64,000 nucleotides of DNA. Origin: Poa pratensis. Taxonomy: Eukaryota > Streptophyta > Magnoliopsida > Poales > Poaceae. The position numbers were made by a program, and so were the translations under genes. The stretch is taken from the NCBI GenBank assembly GCA_947311845.1, contig CAMZMU010000034.1:84242317-84306316 (forward strand), in the 5' to 3' direction. Position 1 is the first letter of the stretch; every line of letters begins with the position of its first letter. Shown piece after piece: positions 1 through 10,900 of this stretch. The notes below the pieces were generated by a model, which saw only the letters and a list, made by a program, of their open reading frames with translations, was not told the DNA's origin and did no database searches.

Positions 1-356
1 TATGGGTTTTTGCGCTAAGCGCAGTGTTGTTCGCACGCCATCGCCTGCATTTTCACCATTGGCGCGGAAGGCCAGCGGGGACCTTATCCAGAATAAACAA
101 TCCCATTTTTTCCTGGCAATCCCAATTCAAACTGATTCGGCTGATTGGGTGATACTAATCCAAAGTCTAACACAGATAGCGTGCTGGTTTTGCTTGCTGG
201 GGAGGAATGTGACGGGGGATCTTTCCGCCCGATCTCCGGGTGGAGAGGCCGACACGTGTCAACGCAGAACAGAGGAATAAACCGTGCGCACCTCTCGCTC
301 CCTCACAAAAAAAAAACGCCAAACGCCCCGTCCATGGCGATGCGCAACCAGAGAAC
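1..356. other. Unassigned leading segment, no supported gene
   Basis: No family is recognised here. A perfect G-box palindrome (GACACGTGTC) lies at about 244-257, followed by a pyrimidine-rich stretch and an ATG near 334, so the stretch has a promoter-like look. The reading frames that start from it run straight into the minisatellite downstream and have no recognisable domain. It may be the 5' end of a transposon-borne or captured gene, but nothing proves it. Confidence 0.25.
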
Positions 357-580
357 ACGCCGCCCGTCGCCGGAGCTTCATCGGAGAAGACGCCGTCAGT
401 CGCCGGAGAAGACGCCGCCCGTCGCCGGAGCTTCGTCGGAGAAGACGCCGCCAGTCACCGGAGAAGACGCTGCACAACGCCGGAGAAGACGCCACCCTTC
501 GCCGGAGCTTCGTCGGAGAAGACGCCGCCAGTCGCCGGAGAAGACGCCACGGCTTCGCCGGAGAAGACGCGGTCCAGGGC
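357..580. repeat. GC-rich minisatellite with CGCCGGAGAAGACGC core
   Basis: About four imperfect copies of a roughly 50-66 base unit built from CGCCGGAGCTTCGTCGG and AGAAGACGCC blocks follow one another. Because the unit lacks stop codons, three forward frames and one reverse frame stay open across it. The forward readings are simple repeats of the type SEKTPPVAGEDA or RRRRRQSPEKT. I treat this as a tandem repeat, not as evidence of a protein. Confidence 0.75.
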
Positions 581-769
581 CGCAGCAATCAACGGCCCTT
601 GCAGCAACAAGGACGAACTTGTCAACACCGGCGTTTGTTGGCAGCACCACCGGCACCTAATTGCACCATCCCATTTTCGGCAATCGGTAGCACGGCCCGG
701 CAGCGCGCCATGGACAGCCTGAAAAAGACCTAGACAATACTGCTACAGCCCTACAGCCCTTACGTGGAT

Positions 770-1425
770 TTGCATAAGAAGGCAAAGAAAATTGCTACAA
801 ACTTCTAAGAATTTGCCTGTCTCCAAGATAAATTGCATCTTATAACAACAATTTTGCTACAACTCTTCTATGGATTCGCATCAAAAAAGGGGAAGTCTTG
901 CTACAAAGATCCCAAACATTTGCACCACATCAAGAACAAAAAATGTCAAGAAGAAACTTGCTACAAATCATCTGTGACTTTGCATTAATAGTGGAAAAAA
1001 TTATGCTACAATGCTATCAAAATTTTGTAGTTAATTTCTGCTACAACTTTTATGTGAATTTGCATCAGAAGGAGCAATTTGCTACAAAACTTCTAAGGAT
1101 TTGCACATCCTGAAGATAAATTGCATCGTATAAAAAAGGAATTTGCTACAATTGTTTTAAAGATTTGCATCAAAAAGGGAAAACCTTTTGCTACAAAGCT
1201 TTCAAACAAGAATTGATGTTAATAGAAAAAACTTGCTACAATTGTTTTAGAGATGTGCATCAAAAGGGGAAACTGTTTGCTACAAAGGTTCGAAACATTT
1301 GCACAAACAATCAAGAAAAATTGCATAATCTGAAGAATAAAATTGCTACAATTGCTCTCTCGATTTGCATCAAAAAGGGGAAAATTGTGCTACAGAGCTT
1401 CCAAAATGTGCACAACAAGAAAAAT
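770..1425. repeat. Degenerate array of TTGCTACAA / TTTGCAT motifs
   Basis: About thirteen copies of a motif TTGCTACAA, a 10-15 base spacer, then TTTGCAT or TTTGCAC recur every 40-60 bases. Two unit types alternate: one ends in ATCAAAAAGGGGAAA, the other in CAAACATTTGCAC. Copies begin near 778, 849, 898, 958, 1004, 1038, 1079, 1145, 1188, 1234, 1278, 1343 and 1387. A similar GTTGCTACAAC piece occurs near 36903. The array has no coding potential and its origin is unknown. Confidence 0.7.
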
Positions 1426-1449
1426 GGGCAGAAAAATCATTGAAGAAAT

Positions 1450-2150
1450 TTGCTCCCGGACGCCTTCAACCGCGCCTGCCGCACACGCTGCTGCGTTCCT
1501 AGCAGCAAGCCCTCCTATCGGCGCCTCAGGTAGCACCGGCCCTAGCGGTGGTTGGAGCAAGGCAACGCGCCGGCCGAGGGAGGAGCCGGGCGGCGCTCCA
1601 GTAAGAGGAGGGGTGGGCGGCGCGGTGGTGGTTGGAGTAGGCCATCCGCGGTGGGTCGAGGCCGTCCGAGAACGGCGTCGACGGGGAGCCCACGGGGCGC
1701 TGCCGGCGTCAAGCGGAGGAAGTGGCCGAGGAGAGAGGGCCGTGGCGCGGCGGGGCCGTCGGGCGAGAGAGGAGCGGCGCCGGCGTCGGTGGAGGAGCAG
1801 CACGGTAGTCGGGTGAGGCGGCGCGGCGGAAACAACAGGGAAGGAGGCCGGTGCTGGCTGGCGTCGATGGTCTGGTGAGGCGGCGTGGTGGAAACAGTAG
1901 GGAAGGAGGCCGGGCCGCCGGTGGCTGGAGGCTGCGGTGGTAGGGTGAGGCTGAGTGGAGGAAACAACAGGGGAAGAAGCGGCGCTGAGGGAGAAGAATG
2001 AGTGGAGGAGAAAGCACGGAACGGGAGAAGATAAGGCATAAAAAAAGTCGCGTGCATTACGTTCGCCACGATGCGGGACGCGTGGCAGTCGCTCGACCCG
2101 GGGGACGGAGTCGCGCGATCCCCCAGATGACTACAACCCTTTCCCATCAT
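1450..2150. other. GC-rich low-complexity segment, no supported gene
   Basis: Open frames exist on both strands, the longest a reverse frame of about 200 codons, but their products are Pro/Ser/Arg-rich and carry no known motif. Repeats of GGAGGAAACAACAGGG and GGTGAGGCGGCG near 1810-1975 show internal duplication. The segment could be the first exon or leader of a transposon-captured gene. I see nothing that decides it. Confidence 0.3.
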
Positions 2151-2510
2151 CTTTCCCTGTAATTGTAGGGATTAGAGCGAGGTATAAAATATTTCAGTGA
2201 TTGATGTGATAAGTGTTGATGAAAATAATGAACGTTTTCGTCGCAACTTAAGGCAGAAGACGATTGGGCCTAAAATGTTTTCCTTCCCGTTTTTTCCGCC
2301 AATCACGTCGCTAATACTCCACGTAGGCTAACCGACCGAGGGCCCACGTTGAAAAAATCTCTCGGTGCGCTCAGTTTTGCATGCCCGTGTGATAGATTTT
2401 CTGGTTAACCAATCCCGGCGATTAAAACGGGCATGCATTGGTAGGTTTCCTTTCACGCGGATCGCCCACGGTAAAAAAAATGTCCACACTACATGCAGAT
2501 CGTGATGGTT
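2151..2510. other. Unannotated spacer
   Basis: No open frame of note, RNA gene, or terminal repeat was recognised here. It ends where the outer MITE begins. Confidence 0.4.
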
Positions 2511-3011
2511 AAGGCCGCTCATAGTGGGGAGTAACATAGAGTAGTAACATGTACATGGAATGCGGAGTTTTGGCTCCCTGGCACCAGTGCTCCTGGTGCC
2601 TCAATTTTTTTTCAAAAATTTGTTGTTACACATAAAATTCTCAAAAAAATCAAGCACATAGATTTGAATGTTCATTACCAAAGGAAAAAGTTTCAAAAAC
2701 AAATGTTTATATTTGCAGGCTGTGTGAAAATAACAAATATCAGCAATCAACAAAGCAAATTCAAAACATGCAAACATGCCCAGATTTCTTATTTTTGCAC
2801 AGGTCAAATTATTTCGAATTATTTTTTGCAAATTTATCATTAAACACACATGTAGACTACTACCTGTGTGATATTTTTTGTGATTTTTTGGCAAAGAATA
2901 AAGTTTAAAAAAAAAGGGCACCAGGAGCACTGGTGCCCGAGATCCAAAACGTATTTCCGCATATACATGTTACTAGTTTATGTTACTATCTCTATAGTGG
3001 GTAGTAACATA
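2511..3011. mobile_element. Outer MITE, interrupted by a second MITE
   Basis: The left end reads CATAGTGGGGAGTAACATAG, and the reverse complement of the right end reads CCACTATAGAGATAGTAACAT. The two arms then share AGTAACATGTACATG-like sequence. These form imperfect terminal inverted repeats of about 50 bases around an unrelated insert. The ends resemble common Triticeae MITEs with TAGTGGG-type termini; superfamily (Tourist or Mutator type) is not decided. Confidence 0.6.
2568..2949. mobile_element. Inner MITE with TTTTGG...GGCACCAGTGCTCC termini
   Basis: The left end starts TTTTGG and continues to GGCACCAGTGCTCCTGGTGCC near 2580-2600; the right end is its inverted copy near 2917-2949. The core GGCACCAG/CTGGTGCC is itself palindromic, so each terminus can fold into a hairpin. 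The middle is AT-rich and non-coding. It lies between the arms of the outer MITE, so it inserted later. Confidence 0.65.
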
Positions 3012-3013
3012 TA

Positions 3014-3331
3014 CTCCCTCCGTTCCAATTCTTAAGGCGTAATTTTTTTTGCAAAAATCGCCACAAAGTAGGCGCGCTGCGGTAGAAACACTAACTTCCC
3101 AAATCTGCCCCTCTGAATCGCTGGAATCAAGGAGCCGCTGCAGGTCGTGATTGGCCGCGCGTGGCTGGCTTTCTACAGCTGTGTGTGGCTGCCCTTGAAA
3201 CGAGGTAACGAGGTGCATGCAACGAATCACAGAGAGAGAAATCAACCGTGAGTAGCTATTTAATAGGGGCAAGGAGGGGAAAAAATAAACGGCATGACTC
3301 TCCTTAATCCTGGTGCCAGAAGGTTTACGCC
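3014..3331. mobile_element. Stowaway-type MITE, right end lost
   Basis: It begins TA|CTCCCTCCGTTCC, the classic Triticeae Stowaway terminus with a TA target site, followed by AATTCTTAAGGCGTAATTTT. Its right arm can be followed to TTTACGCC (3325-3331), the inverted copy of GGCGTAA near 3043-3049. There it changes abruptly into the interior of the LTR of element A. The missing right end should read AAGAATTGGAACGG. Confidence 0.65.
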
Positions 3332-4608
3332 CTAGGGTGGTGTGGGCCCCTCGGGGGTCCGCAGCCGCCACCCTTTCGCCTACTTATTCCCCCCGACGCG
3401 AAAACCCTAAGGACCTGAGCAAAAATACACGAAAAGATCCAGAGACGCCGCTGTCGTCAACCCTAGCTCGGGAGGGTTCAGAACCTCTTCCCGGCACCCT
3501 GCCGGAGAGGGGAATCGTCACCGGAGGCTTCTACATCGCCATGCCTGCCTCCGGAGTGATGCGTGAGTAGTTCATCCTTGGACTACGGGTCCATAGCAGT
3601 AGCTAGATGGTTGTCTCTCCACTTTGTGCCATCATGTTTAGATCTTGTGAGCTGCCCTACATGATCAAGATCATATTATTGTAATGCTACATGTTGTGTT
3701 TGCTGGGATCCGATGAATATTGAATATTATGTCAAGTTGATTATCAATCTATCTTATATGTTATTTAAGATCTTGCATGCTTTCCGTTATTCGTAGATGC
3801 TTTGGCCAAGTAGATGCTTGTAACTCCAAGAGAGAGTATTTATGCTAGATAGTGGGTTCATGTCTCCGTTTAACCTGGGACAGTGACAGAAAGTTCTAAG
3901 GTTGTGGATGTGCTGTTGCCACTAGGGATAACCTAACGATGCTATGTCCACGGGCATATGTGTTTGTTTACATTACGCACTTTACTTAATGTAATTATCC
4001 GTTGCTTGCAACTTAATACCAACGGGGGACTCGAATGACAACCCGGCGGTGGATTATTAGTCATAGATACTGTTGGATAACGGTCTATGTATTATGTCGT
4101 AATGCCCAATTAAATATCATAGTAGTCAACATGTCATGTATATGCATTGTCATGCGCTCACTATTCGTCAATTGCCCAGCTGTAATTTGTTCACCAACAT
4201 GTTAGTTATCTTTTATGGAGAGACACCACTAGTGAACTGTGGACCCCGGTCCATTCTTTTAAACTGATTAAACAACCACAAACTGCAAACTGTTCCTTTT
4301 TCATTCTCTGCAATTTAATACTCATTTTCCACCATACGTTTAATCCTTTGTTTTCAGCAAGCCAGTGAGATTGACAACCTCACTGTTTCGTTGGGGCAAA
4401 GTAGTTTGATTGTGTTGTGTGCAGATTCCACGTCAACAGTCCAGACTCCCTTCGACGGCTATTTTTCTGGCGCCGTTGACAACCTTCTGAAGAGTTGCTG
4501 CTCCTACTGGTTCGATAACCTTGGTTTCTTTCTGAGGGAAAACTTGCTGCTGACTACATCATACCTTCCTCTTGGGGTCTCCCAACGAACGTGTGTTTCA
4601 CGTCATCA
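3328..4608 (+). repeat. 5' LTR of element A, first ~314 bases deleted
   Basis: This stretch matches the 3' LTR from 23048 onward almost base for base as far as about 4230, and matches the inverted LTR from there to about 4430. It ends CGTCATCA just before the primer site, as expected for an LTR ending in CA. The part equivalent to 22734-23047 is absent. A complete LTR would be near 1.6 kb. Confidence 0.75.
4468..4480 (+). other. Partial primer-site copy inside the 5' LTR
   Basis: TTTTTCTGGCGCCGTTGAC at 4462-4480 repeats the first 11 bases of the true primer site and its leader, then diverges. It lies about 140 bases inside the LTR end and looks like a duplicated or converted copy. Confidence 0.5.
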
Positions 4609-4619
4609 AGCTATTTTTC

Positions 4620-4637
4620 TGGCGCCGTTGCCGGGGA
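4620..4637 (+). promoter_or_regulatory. Primer binding site of element A (tRNA-Asp type)
   Basis: TGGCGCCGTTGCCGGGGA is complementary to the 3' end of plant tRNA-Asp including CCA. It starts 11 bases after the LTR end at 4608. An identical 18-base copy with the same TTTTTC leader lies at 4707-4724, so two complete primer sites stand 87 bases apart. A CAT-rich microsatellite lies between them. Confidence 0.75.
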
Positions 4638-4706
4638 AGTACTCATCATCACCATCATCATCATCCTCAAATACTCTCCCGTCAACCAGGCGCCAGCATA
4701 TTTTTC

Positions 4707-4724
4707 TGGCGCCGTTGCCGGGGA
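4707..4724 (+). repeat. Second complete tRNA-Asp-type primer site copy
   Basis: This repeats the 18 bases at 4620-4637 exactly, with a matching ATATTTTTC leader. It is either a local duplication or a slippage product of plus-strand transfer. Only the first copy is at normal distance from the LTR. Confidence 0.6.
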
Positions 4725-4903
4725 GACAGCAGTCTTCTGCAAGGGAAATTTCACGCTTCCAATCTCTTTACTTTGTTTTTGTCTTGCTTATTTTATTTTA
4801 TTTTATCTTGTTTGCTTTCAATTATCAAAAACACAAAAAAATTAGTTACTTGCATCTAGTTTACTTTCAAGTTATTTTCTGTCCTGTTTTTAATTCTGCT
4901 AAA

Positions 4904-7900
4904 ATGAGTACTCCTGAGAACACTAAGTTGTGTGATTTCACTAGCACGAACAACAACGATTTCATATGCACACTGACGAGGGGTAGACTCATCAAGACCC
5001 ATAGTCGAGGTCCCTAGGTTATGAATATGGGGGAGAGAACGTGGTAGAGCTGGAAGTATCGTCGGCTGACAAGCAGGGCAAAGATTTTACCCAGGTTCAG
5101 GGCCCTCGTGTGGAGGTAACACCCCTACGTCCTGCCTGTCTGTTATTGCTTTGTGAATATGATGGTTACAAGGGTCCCGGCGAGATGTCGATCTCGCTAG
5201 GGTTTTGGTGGCTCTGAAAGTACGTGGTCTGGTTCGATGGCCCTCCCAGTCCTTAAATAATAGGCTGGGTCTCGGGTGTTCGTAACCGACTCGATTTACA
5301 AGTAAGGAAACTCTAAACCGACTATTGTTTCGCCAAACTTGGAGGATACTCCATCTTCGTGGGCCTCCCTTCATGGGCTTCATGTAGGCTCTGATAGTTG
5401 GGCCTAGTCGATACGTGCACCAGGTACCCTCATGGTAGGGTACCCGATAGGCATACCCATGTCAGTAGCCCCCGAGTACTTGTCTGATTCGAAGAGTCGG
5501 GCATGGACTCATACATCATGCACGTTACATTTTTTGCATCTGTATTTAGAATTCTTATGAAATAGCACATGTTGGCTATGTCGAGTGTTTCATCGACTAT
5601 GAGTTTTTGCTTATGATAGTCAAGGGATATTAGCTTAGCAGGCCCGGCACACACGACGGATCGGGGCCAGTTAACTACCATTTGTGGCAAAACCATACTA
5701 GCTTTCAATCAAACTCGAGTCCCCGGACTCGAATCTGGAACAAACTGGACAGACTCGAAACGGCCGTTGAGGTCTTACGGAATCGAACTGCAGCATAATT
5801 TTGAATCTACCCAACGCGTCCGTCGGGGATTATTCATCATGTCTGCTGACACGGAACACTTAAGGATAACGCTGCTGGAGCGGTCCTTAGCCCAGCTCGA
5901 CTGATCGCGGGTCTTACCTTTGCACTATGCATGCAGCATCCAAGGATCGTCGGATCAACTCGGGAATATTTCGAGTATGATTTTGCTTATGAACTGAGTC
6001 GAATGATTTGTCGACTGATACTTTGCCATATTCTATCGGGTGCGCGACAGCGCTCCCGATGGGAGTAGCCCCCGAGATTGTGCTTTATTGCTTGCAATGG
6101 AGGATAATCTCAAAATCTTTTACCCTGCACATATTAGTCAAAGAAATTTTTGATACGCTCCCGATGGGAGTATGATGTTGCAGTCGAAAGTCTTTCGACT
6201 GGCATCTATGACCTTTGCTGGAAAACCCATCGAGTTTATGGTGTGACATCATTCGAATGAATCATCGAGTGACTTTTGTGCCAGTTGTGCAATATGAATA
6301 ACGTCAGCAATGACGCATTTTGCGACTGCCATCTCTGACAAGCGGTGGCGTGCCTGGTAAGACTGATGGGACGTGACACTTCTGTGTGGGCCCATTTTTG
6401 CAGAGCTGACCAAGTATAGCGCCGTTTGGACTTGATTTGACCGCTCTGGCGCGGTTTTCACGGGGCGTGATGATGGTTTCCTAGTTTCCCGTGCGTAGTG
6501 GGCGGAGTGGCCTGCGACGGTTGCCCTCCGCGGCCGCCACGTGTATGGCTAGATTTCGCGCGGAGCGTATGCCTTTGTTTTGACGGTTGCGATCGTTTTG
6601 CGATCTGTGGTAAATAGGGGAGACAGCGCTGGCAGAATTTTTTACTTGCCATTTGCCTCTTTGCGCCGCCCCTCGTCTCATCTTCCTCCTCGCGCCCACC
6701 TCCATTGCTCTGCGCCCAAGCTCTCTTCTCCACCCTCATCCATCGTTGCAATGGCGAAAGGTGGAGGCTCCAAGCGTGGTGCCGCCGCCGCTGCCGCGAC
6801 CGATGCGGCCAAGGGCAAGAAGACCGTGGCGGGTACATCTGCGTCCGCCGCGCTGAAGAAGGGCAGCGGGGACTGGGCGAAGTCCACCATCAAGGACGCC
6901 CATTTGGTCAAGTTCCGCGAGCAGGGGTATCTGCCACCCGCGGAGCAGCTCGCCGTCCGCGCGCCGTCGCCCAAGGAGGTACTCCCCGAACCACGCGCCA
7001 ACGAGCGTGTTTGTTTTGCGGAGTTTTTGCCTAGGGGCTTTTCGCTTCCCCTCCACGACTTCGTTCGTGGTCTTCTTTTTGCCTACGGGGTGCAGATCCA
7101 TGATCTCACCCCAAATGGCATTATGCATATCGCGTGTTTCATCACGCTGTGCGAGTGCTTCCTCGGCGTCGCACCCAGCTGGGCGCTGTGGAAAGCCATC
7201 TTCATGGTACGGCCGAACAGAGGAGGTGGTCGCACCTACCCCGTTGGCGGCTGTGGAATCCAGGTGCGCAGCGACACCCGCTACTTCCGCCTGAAGACCG
7301 TCGACTCCGCCCAAGGCTGGAGGAAGGGGTGGTTTTATGCGACTGTCGAGCAGGATGCAGCCGCCCCTTTCTCGACTGCTGCTTTCACCAGGACCAAGGC
7401 GTGGGATCACCAACTCTCAGCCGAAGAAATGGAGGAGGCAAGCCCTTTGCTGGCTCGGATCGGAGGCATGCTGGACAAGGTCACAGGCATCCATTTGATC
7501 GCCACCTTTGTGAAGAGGCGGGTGTGGCCACTCCGTGCCCGAGCGCACCCCATGTGGGAGTATGAGGCGCGGGTGACTCACTCGATGAGCCCAGAGGAGC
7601 TGTCAAGGAATGAGCTGCTGACGCATGTGCGGCACATCACCAACTGACGGCAGCCGACACTTGCAACGTCGACTGCCCTGTTGAACCATATGGGTTGGAA
7701 ACCCTTTGCTTGAGGTATGTATGTGTTATAGCCTGCTTGCAATGAAGAGTTTGCCACTCGTATGTTCTGCGATATGCGATTTTTGATTCTGACTTTGCAA
7801 TTTGTGATGTATGCTATGCAGGGTCACTCGACTGCTGCCTCCCTTCCTCCTCTGCCTGAAAATGGCGAGACTGAAGAAACCAGGTACAGGTGGTGGACCC

Positions 7901-10900
7901 GAAAGGGGATCAGTCGCCCATCCCTTCTGCCACCACTTCACATGTGGAGGAGGTCGAGGAGGAAGCAGCAGAAGAGGTCCAATCTGAAGACAAGGCCACC
8001 GCTGACCAAGAAGTCGATACCGCGCCACCGAAGCGGCGTCGACTGGCCAAGAAGGCGCCTTCTGCTGTGAGTTCACCCGCGAGGGGCAGGCTTGGAGGAT
8101 GACGAGGAATCAGGCTCACCACCTGTTTTCCAAGCCGCTCCTTTGCGTGCGTGCTCAACGAGCTCAACTCTTCCTCTTCAGTCGAGTGGTACCCCAGCTT
8201 TGGGGACCAATTTTTGGCGACTCCGAAGATGAGGAGATGAGGAACACAGGTATGTGTTTTTTGAGTATGATATGAAATTTTGTGCTGTCACATATTTGTG
8301 CTGACCACCCTTTTGTTTTGTTGTGTTGCCCACAGCGCTGAAAACAATCAGCCTGGGACTCCTCCAGTCGAGAATGTTCCAACCCTGGAGCACTCGAATT
8401 ATGCACCGACTGGAAACGAGGCTGCCCAGCCAATGGCCACTGACGCTGTCGTTGAGACAGCCAAGGCGGCAACTCCAGATGTCGGGACATCAGTCGCGGC
8501 TCCTGAGCCGTGGATGAACCACGTAAGTAGCTTTTTGCTTGACCCGTTTAGTTGTAGGTCTGTGAGAGTTTGAATTTTTGCTGAATTCGTGTGCTTGCAG
8601 CCCTTCTACCACACCTTGGCAGATTCTGCCAAGGCTTATGTCCAGGTGGAGCAGGAGAGGGATACCATGCGCGCCGAGCTAGAGCGGCTCAGTCGTGAGT
8701 TCTCCTTTTGCTTTTGTTTTGCAATTTCTTTTTGCAATGCTTGATTTTGTCGAGTATTGAATGCACGTGATTTTGCTGGGCCAGGCGAGAAGAAGGAGCT
8801 GGAAGATGCACTCGCCGCGCAGCGCGAAGAGTCGAAGAAAGAGCTGGCTGCCGCCACCAACTCAGCCGCTGCACGCGAGCGAGGATATGCTGACCAGCTC
8901 GCGGCACTCGCGCAGGCCATGGGAGGTGAGTAATCTTTTCTCCTTTTGATATGATGATATAACTGTCGAGTGTCATGAAATGACTTTTGCCTTTTTGAAT
9001 TGTGCAGAAGCTGTTGGCGCACCGGCCTCTGCGGACGTGGCGAGTGACGATCTTTCGCTGGAACAGGCTGTGGGCGGCTTAGGCGCCTATGCAACCAGGC
9101 GAAAGAGCACTCGCCAAATCGACGAGCACACTTGGCGCTGTATACAAGGTGGTGTTCCCGACTGGCGTAGTGCCGTCGACGGCGGACGACTTCGCCGACG
9201 TGTTTGGCCCCGGGACGTCCACCATGGCGGGTTTCGCTCGCGCCAACACGGTACGCGGATCCGAGTCCACCATCAAGCTTCTTATGGGACATGGGATAGA
9301 TTGCGACTACGAGGCAGCACTGTCTGCGTTCCCTCGGAAGCCAGATGGGAAGCCCATTTCTCTGAAGGGGGTGAGCGGAGCCGCCGCGCGACTGGCCGGG
9401 TTTTTATGACCACCATGGAGCGCCGGGCACTCGAGACTGCCAATCGTCTGCTTAGGAAATCGAATCTTAGGTTTAGGGTAGCTGTACCCTTTTGTTTTTT
9501 ATGCCTTGTAATGATACCTTCTGAACTGCGCGAGTCTGCGCTTTGTTTGTGCTACCTTGTTTATGCAAATAGTCTTTTGCTAATGTCTTTCACTCGAAGA
9601 GTTGTATGCTTATGACATGAGTTTTAGCTTCTGACACAAACTTTGTGTTTGTGATTATGCTCTTTGAACAGTCACGAGAACCTGCTACTGCGACTAGTTC
9701 CTCGCAGGCTCCAATCACCACCCGATCCCAGGGTCAGGTGGTAAATGATGCCAAGGTGATGGAGTATATGAAGGCCAAATTTGTGAGAATGGAGCAAGAT
9801 CTGAAGGACGCCCAGGCTGAGCTGAATCGATTGAGGGCGAGACCCGCGTTGGCCACCCAACGCGAGGAATATGTGCTCGGGGAGATGGATCTTGTGAACA
9901 GGCAACTCGAGTGTAAGTTCGAGTCTTGCTCTGTTTACAAGCTTTTTGCGTAGCTTTGTCCTTTTGATCTGACTGGTGCGCCCGTGTTTGTAGGCTTTGT
10001 CGACAACTTCCAGGCTGAAAAGATTCGCGTGGAAGGGCGTCTGGATAGCGTGGTTGACGACCCTACGACTGGGCGTCAACACTTTTGGCTTGATAGGTAC
10101 CATGCCCGCATACTCGCCACCCTGAAGGATCGCGTCTGGCGAAGTGCTGAACTGCTGGAGTTATGCCGGGCAGCGTTTATTCGCCTGAACGAGACTCTTT
10201 TTCCTGCGGGGCCACAACCACAAGGGATTCGTGCTTTGTTGAACATCTTCCGTCAAACAAATCCCATTCGAGAGTTGCTGTCTCAGAGACTTGTGATTGG
10301 AGCCAACGCTGCAATGGCGTATATGCGTAGTCGAAAACCAAGGTTGGTGTTGCGGACACCTGCAGCCGGAGAGGTTCTCGAACAAAAAGACCTGGATGAC
10401 ACGATCCAAGCTGCGGAGACACTAATCGAGTGCACTCGCGAACAGCTTTGCGGTCCCGAGCTGCCCGTAAAGGACGAGCCTGAGGATTAGAATAGTTTGC
10501 GAGTGCAATTTTTGTATAGGGGGCAGCCCCCGAGTGTAATTTTTGACTCTTTGTATATTGTATAGTTTGTATACTTTGATTTTTTGTCGAGCCCCCGAGT
10601 CAGTCGAGCGGGGTTTGTGAAATATGTGTTGGTTGTGAACCAATGACTGTGCAGCCCCCGAGTATTCGAGTGCGGCTGCAGAGTTTTTGTGTTCTTTGTT
10701 TGGATCCTTGTTACGCAGCCCCCGAGCATTCGGGTGCGGCTAAGGCATTGTGTTTCTGCAAGAGCGAGAGCTCATTTGATCGATAACACAGCCCCCGAGG
10801 GTTTCGGGTGCGGTTAAGGTATGAATTATGCGGGTAGTAGCCACAAAGAAGTCGAAGGAACATTGATTTTATTCCTCTTTTGAATGTTAGGCTGCAGGCC

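Noticed and set aside
145..733. Overlapping open frames of 149-171 codons in three forward frames
   Set aside because: They exist because the CGCCGGAGAAGACGC repeat has no stops in any frame. Products are low complexity and differ wholly by frame.
357..1425. CRISPR-like array
   Set aside because: Repeats are degenerate, spacers are not constant, and the DNA is plant nuclear; these are ordinary tandem repeats.
1542..2150. Reverse frame of 202 codons
   Set aside because: Pro/Ser-rich composition with no motif, in a GC-rich tract with internal repeats; no gene evidence.
4391..5017. Forward frame of 208 codons across the 5' LTR end
   Set aside because: It crosses the LTR, primer sites, gag start and LTR of element B. 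Only the last part from 4904 is gag.
6736..7413. Reverse frame of 225 codons
   Set aside because: Shadow of the antisense gene's first exon; no motif, while the forward frame shows a known domain.
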